Below are positions 13,204-20,424 of a DNA stretch of 21,863 nt, piece after piece. The stretch covers positions 496 to 22,358 of the forward strand of contig DGXZ01000010.1 in assembly GCA_002396485.1 (NCBI GenBank). The letters run 5' to 3'. Positions within the stretch are counted from its first letter, which is position 1, and each line of letters opens with the position of its first letter. Source of the DNA: Spartobacteria bacterium UBA5019 (GTDB lineage: Bacteria > Verrucomicrobiota > Verrucomicrobiia > Chthoniobacterales > Terrimicrobiaceae). Under the pieces are notes generated by a model that had not been told where the DNA came from, ran no database searches, and saw nothing but the letters and a program-made list of their open reading frames with translations. Made by a program: the position numbers and the translations under genes.

Positions 13204-15720
13204 TTAGACTTCGCCTGCCTGTTTGTTGCTGATTTTGATGAGGCTGACTGTGGCTCCGCCTGGGGTGCCATCTTTGTGGAGGAACGGGGTGGCGCGGAGG
13301 AGGATTTTTTCGCCGTCGGGTGCAGGCAGGATGGCTTCGACGAGCTTTTCGCCGGCCAGTATGCGTCGGGCGGCTTCGGCGGCGTGTGCGAGGAGGGGAT
13401 GTGCGAGGGCGGTGATTTCGCGGCCGATATCGTGGGGGAGGATGCCGGTCTTGGCGGCGGCTTTGGGTGTTAATCGCCGGATGCGTAGTCCGTTATCGAG
13501 GAAAATGGTGGCGATGTCGGTGCTGGCGATGAAGTTGTCGAGGTCCTCGTTGGCTTGGGTGATGTCGGCGATCTTGGTTTGGTGCTCGTTGTTGAGGGTT
13601 TGAAGTTCCTCGTTGACGGTTTCGAGTTCTTCGTTGGCGCTTTGGAGTTCTTCGTTGGAGGCTTGGAGCTCCTCATTCGAGGTTTGGAGTTCTTCGTTGG
13701 AGGCTTCGAGTTCCTCGATCGCGGCCTTGAGTCGGATTTTGCTGGCGCGGAGTTCCTCTTCGAGGTCGGCGATGCGGAGCATGCTATCCTTGAGTTCGAA
13801 GGGGGGGTGTTCGAAGGGGAGGTTTTTTTCCATGCCTTCAAAGAAAACCAAAAGGAAGACCCGATCCTGGCCGGGGGAGCGGAAGGATTCGACGAGGACA
13901 TTCACGGAGCCCTGGGATGTTTCGACAGGGCCGTATTTGAAGGGGTGACCTTCATTCAAAACCTTCCCGATGGCGGCGGAGAGGCTGGCTGCGAAATCGC
14001 GCGGGAGGAGGCTGGTGAGCTTGAGGCTCGTTCGCCCTTCGGCCAAGGCGGCATACTTCGCCGGAGTTCCGAAGCTGTAGAGGATATCCATCTGGTCGTT
14101 GAGCACGAAGCAGGTGCGACCAAGACGGGCGAGGATGCGGTTTGTGAACGATTCCGTGAGGCGGGGCTCGTTGGAAAGCGAGTGGCTTGGGAGGGGGGGC
14201 AGGTTCACGGGGTGGTCGGCTATCGAACGAAGCACGCCGAACTGCAAAGCCTCGGGCAACGCGCTGGGGATCGTGTTTTTTTTCCGGAAGAGGTGGTTGT
14301 GGGCATCCAGCGTCTCGAAGTCGTTTTGCAGGTCGCCGAGGCTCTCGCTGAGGCCGAGTGCGAGGACGCCTTCTGCGCGGAGGGCATAGTGGAGGATCGA
14401 GAGCACGCGCTGCTGGGCGGCGGGCTGGAGGTAAATGAGCACGTTCCGGCAACTGACGAAGTCGATGCGGGTGAAGGGGGGGTCCTTGAGGAGGTTGTGC
14501 TTGGCGAAGACGATGCGTTCCCGGACGGTGCGGCAGATCTGGTAATGATCACCGTGGCGGGTGAAGTATTTTTCGAGCAGGTCGGGTGGGATGTCGGCCG
14601 CGATGGACTCGGGATAAATCCCCTGCCCGGCAATCTCGGTGGCGCGACGGTCGAGGTCGGTGGCGAAGAAGCGGCAAGGCAGATTGATCTCACCACACTC
14701 GCGAAGCACTTCCTCAAGCAGGATGCCGATGGAGTAAACCTCCTCGCCGGTGGCGCAGCCGGGCACCCAGAAGCGGAGCGAGCGCCCGCCGGCGGAACGC
14801 ACAAGCGCGGGCAGCACATTTTTGCGGAGGTTCTCAAAGACTTCGGGGTCGCGAAAAAACCGGGTCACGCTGATGAGCATGTCCTTGGCGAGATTCTCAC
14901 ACTCGGCGGGCTCTTTTTTCAGGAGGGCGACATATTCCTCGAAGTCGGAAATGTGGCAAATGCCCATGCGGCGCTCGATGCGGCGGTTCACGGTCTCGCT
15001 TTTGTAGGCGCCGAGATCGAAACCGGCGTTTCGCCTGAGCAGGCTGGTGAGGCGTCGCATGGCGCTCTGCTCGTCATCCCCGGTCTCCGTCATCGCAGGG
15101 GCAGTGGAAATCTCATGCCGCACAAGGCGCACGACTTCGCGGGCGAGCTTGGCGGGAGGCAGGATATAGTCTGCTGTGCCGGTCAGAAGCACTCTCGAGG
15201 CCATGCCGCCGAATGCTGCCGAGGCGGGTTCCTGCACACACACGATGCCTCCGGCCTGCTTCACGAGGCGCGCTCCATGGGATCCGTCACAACCTGTGCC
15301 GGAGAGAATGATGGCGAGGGATTCCGGCCCACAGGCGGCGGCGAGGGATTCCAAAAGCGTGTCGATGAGCACCGGCGTGGCCTGCGCGGGGAGCAATCCT
15401 TTTTCGACAAGGCGGCCGCCTTCGATTCCAAAGAGATGGCCGGGCGGGAGGACATGGATTTGACCTGGCTCGACAGGAGCGCCGGACGTGGCCCACGCGA
15501 CGGGCAGGCCGCCCTCGCGTGTGAGAATTTCGACCAAGTGGCTCTCGACATCCGCTGGAAAATGGCTGGCGACAACAAAAGCGGCATGGAGGTCGCCGGG
15601 AATCTCTGCAAAAAAGGCGCCAAGGGCTTCCACTCCTCCTGCAGAACATCCCACAACAGCAACGGGACATTTTTTCGCGTCAGGGGAGTTTTCAATTCCG
15701 AGATTAGTAATAGCTGACAT
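13204..15720 (-). CDS. CheB-CheR-coiled coil-PAS fusion protein
   Basis: This 838-residue fusion joins protein-glutamate methylesterase and methyltransferase activities. Residues about 18-200 are CheB, with the catalytic triad Ser26 (GCSAGG), His53 (ASHFP) and Asp145 (GTGCDGSHG), but no receiver domain. Residues about 220-485 are CheR, with RRIERRM, SVTRFFRD and the SAM-binding VPGCATGEEVYS (319-330). Residues about 645-720 are a coiled coil with heptads EEL..SN, followed by a PAS domain to the C terminus; there is no kinase domain. Its ATG abuts the stop of the response-regulator gene (TAG-ATG), so it is the third gene of an operon. No chemoreceptor, CheA or CheW gene is nearby. It probably senses through PAS and modifies an unidentified receptor. 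Confidence 0.93.
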   Translation of the reverse strand: MSAITNLGIENSPDAKKCPVAVVGCSAGGVEALGAFFAEIPGDLHAAFVVASHFPADVESHLVEILTREGGLPVAWATSGAPVEPGQIHVLPPGHLFGIEGGRLVEKGLLPAQATPVLIDTLLESLAAACGPESLAIILSGTGCDGSHGARLVKQAGGIVCVQEPASAAFGGMASRVLLTGTADYILPPAKLAREVVRLVRHEISTAPAMTETGDDEQSAMRRLTSLLRRNAGFDLGAYKSETVNRRIERRMGICHISDFEEYVALLKKEPAECENLAKDMLISVTRFFRDPEVFENLRKNVLPALVRSAGGRSLRFWVPGCATGEEVYSIGILLEEVLRECGEINLPCRFFATDLDRRATEIAGQGIYPESIAADIPPDLLEKYFTRHGDHYQICRTVRERIVFAKHNLLKDPPFTRIDFVSCRNVLIYLQPAAQQRVLSILHYALRAEGVLALGLSESLGDLQNDFETLDAHNHLFRKKNTIPSALPEALQFGVLRSIADHPVNLPPLPSHSLSNEPRLTESFTNRILARLGRTCFVLNDQMDILYSFGTPAKYAALAEGRTSLKLTSLLPRDFAASLSAAIGKVLNEGHPFKYGPVETSQGSVNVLVESFRSPGQDRVFLLVFFEGMEKNLPFEHPPFELKDSMLRIADLEEELRASKIRLKAAIEELEASNEELQTSNEELQASNEELQSANEELETVNEELQTLNNEHQTKIADITQANEDLDNFIASTDIATIFLDNGLRIRRLTPKAAAKTGILPHDIGREITALAHPLLAHAAEAARRILAGEKLVEAILPAPDGEKILLRATPFLHKDGTPGGATVSLIKISNKQAGEV

Positions 15721-16452
15721 CTACGGCAGGCTAACGGAAAAATTGTTTTCCGCCATACTTTGTCTTGCAATCCAATCAGCTGCCATGGCGATGAGGTGCG
15801 AGGCGGTGGCGGCGTGGAGCTTTTCCTTGATGTGTGCGCGGTGGGTCTCGACGGTCTTGGGGCTGAGGTTCAGGCGTTTTGCGATATCCTGGGTGGCCAC
15901 GCCCTCGCCAATGAGCTTGAAAACCTCGAACTCCCTAGGGCTGAGTGAGTCGGGGCCGGACTGCTTGTTTTTCGACCGGTGGGAAAGAAACTCCAGCAAC
16001 TGCCCGGCTATGGCCTCGCTCACGTAGATGCGGCCGCGCAGCACGGTGTGAATCGCTTCGAGTACCTTTTTGCTGTGCTCGCTCTTCATGATGTATCCCC
16101 GTGCGCCGATCTCCAGCGCCCGCCGGGCGTAGCTGGTCTCGGCGTGCATCGAGAGAATGAGCACAGGAATCCCGGGGCAGCGGGCGTGAAGATCCTGCAC
16201 CAACTCGAAGCCGCTCCGGCCAGGCAGGGAAACATCGGTGAGCACCAGATCCGGTTGCAGGCTTATGGCGGCATCCAGCGCCTCGCCTGCATGGCCCACC
16301 TCGCCGCACACATCGAGTCCAGATTCCCCAGCAATCATCATTTTCAGACCCATGCGGGTCATCGGATGGTCCTCAACGAGCAGGATACGCTTTTTCTCAG
16401 GCTTCTTACTCTTCGGAGAGGGCTTCGTTTTTTTCATTTGGGAAAGTGACAT
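15721..16452 (-). CDS. NarL/LuxR-type response regulator
   Basis: This is a 243-residue two-domain regulator. A Lys/Pro-rich leader (about 20 residues) precedes a receiver domain (about 22-140) with the acidic pair in VEDHP, phospho-acceptor Asp73 (LTDVSLPG) and conserved Lys in YIMKSEH. A LuxR-type helix-turn-helix follows (about 170-225: LSPREFEVFKLIGEGVATQDIAKRLNLSPKTVETHRAHIKEKL). It should bind DNA when phosphorylated by the kinase encoded just upstream. Two starts are possible: ATG 16452, with GGAG about 10 nt upstream and a 19-nt overlap with the kinase gene, or ATG 16437, which forms an exact ATGA overlap with the kinase stop. I list the longer form. Confidence 0.95.
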   Translation of the reverse strand: MSLSQMKKTKPSPKSKKPEKKRILLVEDHPMTRMGLKMMIAGESGLDVCGEVGHAGEALDAAISLQPDLVLTDVSLPGRSGFELVQDLHARCPGIPVLILSMHAETSYARRALEIGARGYIMKSEHSKKVLEAIHTVLRGRIYVSEAIAGQLLEFLSHRSKNKQSGPDSLSPREFEVFKLIGEGVATQDIAKRLNLSPKTVETHRAHIKEKLHAATASHLIAMAADWIARQSMAENNFSVSLP

Positions 16453-17969
16453 ATGACACGAACTCCACCGGCAGGGATGCGCTCGACGGCGACAGTGCCT
16501 TGAATCGCATCGGCACGGTGACGCATGATTTTAAGGCCCATTCCGTTACCACGTGCGGGAGCTGGGTCGTTGTCCTTGATGCCGTTGCCGTTGTCGGTGA
16601 TGGACAGCACGCCTTTGAGCAAATCCAAATCCAGACGGATGTGGGTGGCGTCACCGTGTTTGATGGCATTCTGGATCGCCTCTTGGGCGATGCGGAAGAG
16701 GTTGATGGCTTTTTCGATTTCGAGCCTCTGGGAACGCCCCCGGCATTTGACGGTGCACTTGACCTGAAAAAGGGCGCTGGTGTTTGCCGCCAACTCGTCG
16801 AGTGCGGCGGCGAGGTTGCCACCCTCTAGCTCCAGCGGGGCAAGGCCACGCGAGAGCAGGCGTATGTGGTGCACGGCACGCACGAGGGCTGTACTGAGTT
16901 GATCGATCTGCTGGCGCAGAAGCGTGCCCTTTCTGCGCTTCTTGGAAATGGCCTCAAGGGAGTAGCGGACACCCGAAAGCTCCTGGCACACACCATCGTG
17001 GAGGTCGTGGCCGACGCGGCGGTGCTCCCGCTCGCTGATGGAGATCAGCTCAACCTCCAATGACTTGCGGGCAAGTATCTCTCGCTGGAGCTCATGATTT
17101 GAGGATTCCAGCTCGGCTGTGCGCTCGCGGATTCTATCCGCAAGCCCGTTGTTGAGGCGATGCATCTCCTGCTCAGCCAACTCGCGGGCGGTGACATTGT
17201 TTGCCACCCAGAGGATGGACTTGGAATGGTCTTCGGTATCGAGGAGGGCGGAGAGATGGCACTCGCAAAACAACATCGAGCCATCCTGATGCACTGCACG
17301 GCATTTTACAAAGTCGCTCGCTGCCTTCCCCTGCTTCAATCGTTCCAAAACAACCTGAAATCCTGGCCTGTCGTCCGGGTGGATCAAGGCCAGACAATCC
17401 ATGTGCTCGCTTTTCAACTCGCGCCGCGTCCAGCCAAACATGTCCTCGGCCTCGCCATTCCAGAGGAGACACTTGCCCTTGGTATCCCACTCCATCACAG
17501 CAAGGGGCGTATTGTTCAGATGGTATGTGAGACGCTGGACGAGTTCTTGGATGTGACGCTCGTCACGCCGCATGGCTGTAATATCCCTCACCGTGGCAAT
17601 GAATGTCTGCTTAACCGACGGCGTGATATCGCAAACGGCGCGGATGTGCAGAATCCGTATCTTGCCATTGATTTCAAGGTTCATCTCACGATCAATCCCT
17701 TGTTCCTTTTTCAAGGTATCCCTCGCAATCCCTTCCCAAAGCAACCTGAACTCTTCCGACATTCCCGCCTCGCTGCAGGTCCTGCCGATGAACGCATCAG
17801 GTTGACTGCCCGTTAGGTCTTGGATGCGGGAATTTACATATAAAAACCGCCCATCGGCATCCATGCGAAGCACAATGTCCGGCAATTGTTCGGCCAAAAT
17901 GCGGAATTGGCCCTCGCCGCACATGAGGCATTCCGGTCGGGGCAGGAGACTGTGAAGAAGCCTGTTCAT
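16434..17969 (-). CDS. Cytosolic PAS-PAS sensor histidine kinase (HisKA_3, NarX-like)
   Basis: This 511-residue kinase has no membrane segment. There are two PAS domains: about residues 20-130 (FRILAEQLPDIVLRMDADGRFLYVNSRIQDLTG) and 145-270 (NNTPLAVMEWDTKGKCLLWNGEAEDMFGWTRREL). A coiled-coil linker (about 275-310) and a HisKA_3 dimerisation domain follow; the phospho-acceptor is His324 in GHDLHDGVCQELSG. The GHKL ATPase domain has FRIAQEAIQNAIKHGDA, ITDNGNGI and GNGMGLKIMRHRA. This family pairs with NarL-type regulators, consistent with the overlapping downstream gene. The PAS ligands cannot be read from sequence; redox or small-molecule sensing is typical. It is the first gene of the operon, and an inverted repeat lies about 80 bp upstream of its ATG. 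Confidence 0.94.
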   Translation of the reverse strand: MNRLLHSLLPRPECLMCGEGQFRILAEQLPDIVLRMDADGRFLYVNSRIQDLTGSQPDAFIGRTCSEAGMSEEFRLLWEGIARDTLKKEQGIDREMNLEINGKIRILHIRAVCDITPSVKQTFIATVRDITAMRRDERHIQELVQRLTYHLNNTPLAVMEWDTKGKCLLWNGEAEDMFGWTRRELKSEHMDCLALIHPDDRPGFQVVLERLKQGKAASDFVKCRAVHQDGSMLFCECHLSALLDTEDHSKSILWVANNVTARELAEQEMHRLNNGLADRIRERTAELESSNHELQREILARKSLEVELISISEREHRRVGHDLHDGVCQELSGVRYSLEAISKKRRKGTLLRQQIDQLSTALVRAVHHIRLLSRGLAPLELEGGNLAAALDELAANTSALFQVKCTVKCRGRSQRLEIEKAINLFRIAQEAIQNAIKHGDATHIRLDLDLLKGVLSITDNGNGIKDNDPAPARGNGMGLKIMRHRADAIQGTVAVERIPAGGVRVICHFPK

Positions 17970-18045
17970 GGGTTGTAGTTAGGTGTTGCCATCAGCATAT
18001 GGTGCTTCAGAACGGCCTTACACTGCTCAACACTGAACGCGGGGG

Positions 18046-18080
18046 GTAAATGCGTATTTATTTTCATATACCGCATTTAC
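18046..18080. promoter_or_regulatory. Inverted repeat upstream of the histidine kinase operon (candidate operator)
   Basis: Two perfect 9-bp arms, GTAAATGCG (18046-18054) and CGCATTTAC (18072-18080), flank a 17-bp AT-rich spacer. The element lies in the 154-bp gap between the 232-residue protein gene and the kinase gene, both on the minus strand. On that strand it is followed by a C-run rather than U's, so it does not look like a terminator. Arm spacing of 26 bp centre to centre could fit a dimeric regulator. Confidence 0.5.
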
Positions 18081-18123
18081 TTACGATCTCATTTCCATGT
18101 CAAGCGCCGAGAGGGTCGGGAAT

Positions 18124-18822
18124 TTAGCAAAACATGGCATCAGGTTTTTCCCGATACGGGGTATGCTCATTGTAGAGCCGCACCTCGTGCAAACGGGCGC
18201 GGAGATGGGCGCCGAAATTTTCGATGATATCGAATGCGCTTTCGAAGTGCTCGGAGGACGATGCCGAGCCGGGGCGCCATTCCTCGATCGGGATGTGGAC
18301 GACGTCCGGAAGTTGTCTGGGCGGCATGAGGAGCGGGATATCGCGAAGTGGCGCGCATTCCCGGGAGTCCAGCGGTGGATGACTGAAAAAATCGATGCCG
18401 CTGGGCGAGGTTTTTTCGCGGAGCCAGGAGGCGAAGGAAATGGCGCCCGGCGTGGCATGGTCGCCAAGGAGGGTGAAGAGGGCGGAACCTGCGGCAGCGC
18501 TCTGGCTGAGCCACTCATCGACCCAGACCGGGAGATGGGCAGGTTGCTCCTCCCTGCCGGATGCCGAAACGATGACGACATCGGCGCGGGCGGCAGCTGA
18601 GACGGATGGGATGCGGGATTCGGAGAAACCGAGGCCGCTCATTTTCCAGACATTGATCTCCAGCCCGGCGTCGTGGGGAATCTCGCTGCGGAGGACCTCG
18701 CAGGCCCGCAACGCACGCGCGGCGGAGACGACATTCTCGTAGATAATGACGATGCGGAAGGGCCTGCTGGGCGATTCGGCGGTGGAGACGATTTCTGAGA
18801 CTTGGTCGAGGAGTTGGTCCAT
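18124..18822 (-). CDS. Protein of unknown function (232 aa), alternating hydrophobic strands
   Basis: I do not recognise the family. The protein is soluble, with no signal peptide. It begins with a short amphipathic helix and then FRIVIIYENVVSAARALRACEVL, a strand-helix pattern like the first unit of a Rossmann or flavodoxin-type fold. A second strand ADVVIVSAS (near residue 80) and a helix-rich segment with SALFTLLGDHATPG (near 114-127) follow. The last 80 residues contain RDIPLLMPPRQLPDVVHIPIEEW. It may be an accessory to the kinase operon transcribed in the same direction downstream, but the 154-bp gap and the inverted repeat argue for separate control. It diverges from the small cfa-linked gene across 158 bp. 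Confidence 0.7.
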   Translation of the reverse strand: MDQLLDQVSEIVSTAESPSRPFRIVIIYENVVSAARALRACEVLRSEIPHDAGLEINVWKMSGLGFSESRIPSVSAAARADVVIVSASGREEQPAHLPVWVDEWLSQSAAAGSALFTLLGDHATPGAISFASWLREKTSPSGIDFFSHPPLDSRECAPLRDIPLLMPPRQLPDVVHIPIEEWRPGSASSSEHFESAFDIIENFGAHLRARLHEVRLYNEHTPYREKPDAMFC

Positions 18823-18980
18823 TGCAGTGGTGTGTTTTTTTTGAGGTTAGTTTTTCTGGTATTTGAAAGCCGGAGACACTTGCCCGGCATGCAGGCAGAT
18901 ATTTCATTCCTCGCCGCCTGCCGCGATAGGGTGATCACCTCATGGCGCAGGGAGGCCCTCTGGAACTACGTCTGGAGCCT

Positions 18981-19172
18981 ATGCAAAACCAAATTCACCC
19001 GCACCCCGCAGCTTCCCAACTGGAAGTGTTCGACATCGTTCCCGACCGCCCGCTCCCGCCGGTGAAGTCGAACGACGAATCGCTCGCACATTGGCTTCGC
19101 GAGCAGTCGGAGGAAAAACTCCGCGAGCTTCTCGAGACCCTTACGGAATTCTACGGGGAGAGGCACTCATGA
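18981..19172 (+). CDS. Small protein (63 aa) translationally coupled to cfa
   Basis: The ORF starts at ATG 18981, preceded by GGAG at short spacing, and ends in TGA 19170-19172, overlapping the cfa ATG as ATGA. The N-terminal half is polar and Pro-rich (VFDIVPDRPLPPVKSND). The C-terminal half is a charged amphipathic helix (SLAHWLREQSEEKLRELLET). There is no signal peptide or membrane helix. The strong Shine-Dalgarno site for cfa (GGGGAGAGG) lies inside its last codons, so its translation should influence cfa. An ATG at 18942 would add 13 residues and is less well placed. Function unknown; a Cfa partner or a leader peptide are the natural guesses. Confidence 0.6.
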   Translation: MQNQIHPHPAASQLEVFDIVPDRPLPPVKSNDESLAHWLREQSEEKLRELLETLTEFYGERHS

Positions 19173-20371
19173 GCTCGCCGTCCACATCTGCCGAGAGGCG
19201 CGCCATGTCCCCGGCTCAGGAAATCACCATCGTCCACCCGCGCAAAAAACAAACCATCCGCGCAGAGCGTATAGTGACCGAGCTGTTCGCCAGGGCGGAT
19301 ATCGAAATCAACGGCGACCGGCCGTGCGACATCCAGGTCAATGACGAACGCTTCTACCGCCGCATTCTCAAGGATGGCACGCTGGGTTTCGGCGAGTCCT
19401 ACATGAAGGGCTGGTGGGACTGCGACGACATCGAGGAGCTGTGCGCCCGGGCGATCCACGGCCGCATCGAAACCGCGATCCGTCCGAGTCTCGGAGCGCT
19501 GGTGGAAGTGGCATTCTCGCTTTTGCTGAACCTCCAGAGCAAGTCGCGCACGCGTGTCGTCGCACACCAACACTACGACCTCGGGAATGATTTTTTCGGA
19601 GCGATGCTGGATCCCTCGATGCAGTATTCGTGCGCTTACTTCCACGGCACGACCGACCTGGCGGCCGCGCAGGAACTCAAGATGGAACTCATCTGCAAGA
19701 AGCTCGCCCTCCAGCCCGGCATGCGCCTGCTCGACATCGGCTGCGGCTGGGGTGGCCTGGCAAAGTTCGCCGCTGAGAACCACGGCTGCGAAGTCGTGGG
19801 CATCACGATCTCGGAAGAGCAAAAAACCTACGCCGAAGCTCATTGTCAGGGCCTGCCGGTGGAAATCCGCCTCCAGGACTACCGCGATGTGAAGGGGGAA
19901 TTCGACGCCATCGCCAGCGTGGGCATGCTCGAACACGTGGGACCAAAAAACTACCGGCGCTACATGGACCTCACCAGCCATTGCCTCAAGCCTGGCGGGC
20001 TTTTCCTCTGCCACACCATCACGGCAAATGAACCAGGCATCGCTTGCGACCGCTTCATTTCCCGCTACATCTTCGCCAACTCGGCGATCCCCACCGCCGC
20101 GCAGGTCCTGCAGGCGGCGGAGCCGTATTTTGTGAATGAGGACATGCACAACCTCGGCCCCTACTACGTTCCGACGCTGCGCGCATGGGAAGCCAGCTTC
20201 ATGCGCTCGCGGGAGGAATTCCGCCAGCGCTACGGGGAGGAGTTTGTGAGAATGTGGAGGCTGTATCTGCTGAGTTGCTCGGGGGCGTTCCGCGCCAGAA
20301 GCCTGCAGGTGTTCCAATTCCTCTTCTCCGCCGGCGGCATCGAAACCGCACGCCCGCTGAGGATTTCCTAA
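19169..20371 (+). CDS. cfa: Cyclopropane-fatty-acyl-phospholipid synthase
   Basis: Cfa transfers a methylene group from S-adenosylmethionine to double bonds of membrane phospholipid acyl chains, usually in stationary phase or under acid stress. The 400-residue length fits the family (E. coli 382). Visible are an N-terminal lipid-binding domain (GTLGFGESYMKGWWDCDDIEEL), the HQHYDLGNDFF motif and the active-site Cys at about residue 155 (MQYSCAYF). The SAM-binding glycine loop LLDIGCGWGGLAKFAA (about 186-201) and the acidic VGMLEHVG motif follow. The ATG at 19169 is supported by a strong GGGGAGAGG site and by the ATGA overlap with the preceding small ORF. Related tuberculostearic or mycolic methyltransferases are less likely given the full N-terminal domain. 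Confidence 0.95.
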   Translation: MSSPSTSAERRAMSPAQEITIVHPRKKQTIRAERIVTELFARADIEINGDRPCDIQVNDERFYRRILKDGTLGFGESYMKGWWDCDDIEELCARAIHGRIETAIRPSLGALVEVAFSLLLNLQSKSRTRVVAHQHYDLGNDFFGAMLDPSMQYSCAYFHGTTDLAAAQELKMELICKKLALQPGMRLLDIGCGWGGLAKFAAENHGCEVVGITISEEQKTYAEAHCQGLPVEIRLQDYRDVKGEFDAIASVGMLEHVGPKNYRRYMDLTSHCLKPGGLFLCHTITANEPGIACDRFISRYIFANSAIPTAAQVLQAAEPYFVNEDMHNLGPYYVPTLRAWEASFMRSREEFRQRYGEEFVRMWRLYLLSCSGAFRARSLQVFQFLFSAGGIETARPLRIS

Positions 20372-20424
20372 GCCGGGGCGTTTATCTTGCTCCATTGAAT
20401 ACAACCCACATAGTGCAACAGCTT

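Noticed and set aside
13555..15717. 720-codon open frame on the plus strand opposite the CheB-CheR gene
   Set aside because: It is a GC-driven antisense shadow. The opposite strand encodes a full CheB-CheR-PAS protein with intact catalytic motifs, and the plus-strand product has no recognisable domain.
18802..19065. Alternative plus-strand frame across the gap before cfa (contains MQADISFLAACRDR)
   Set aside because: It overlaps the better-supported small ORF in another frame, ends inside it without coupling to cfa, and has no ribosome binding site.
19151..20404. 417-codon open frame on the minus strand opposite cfa
   Set aside because: It is the complement of a clear Cfa coding sequence, with no domain-like features of its own.
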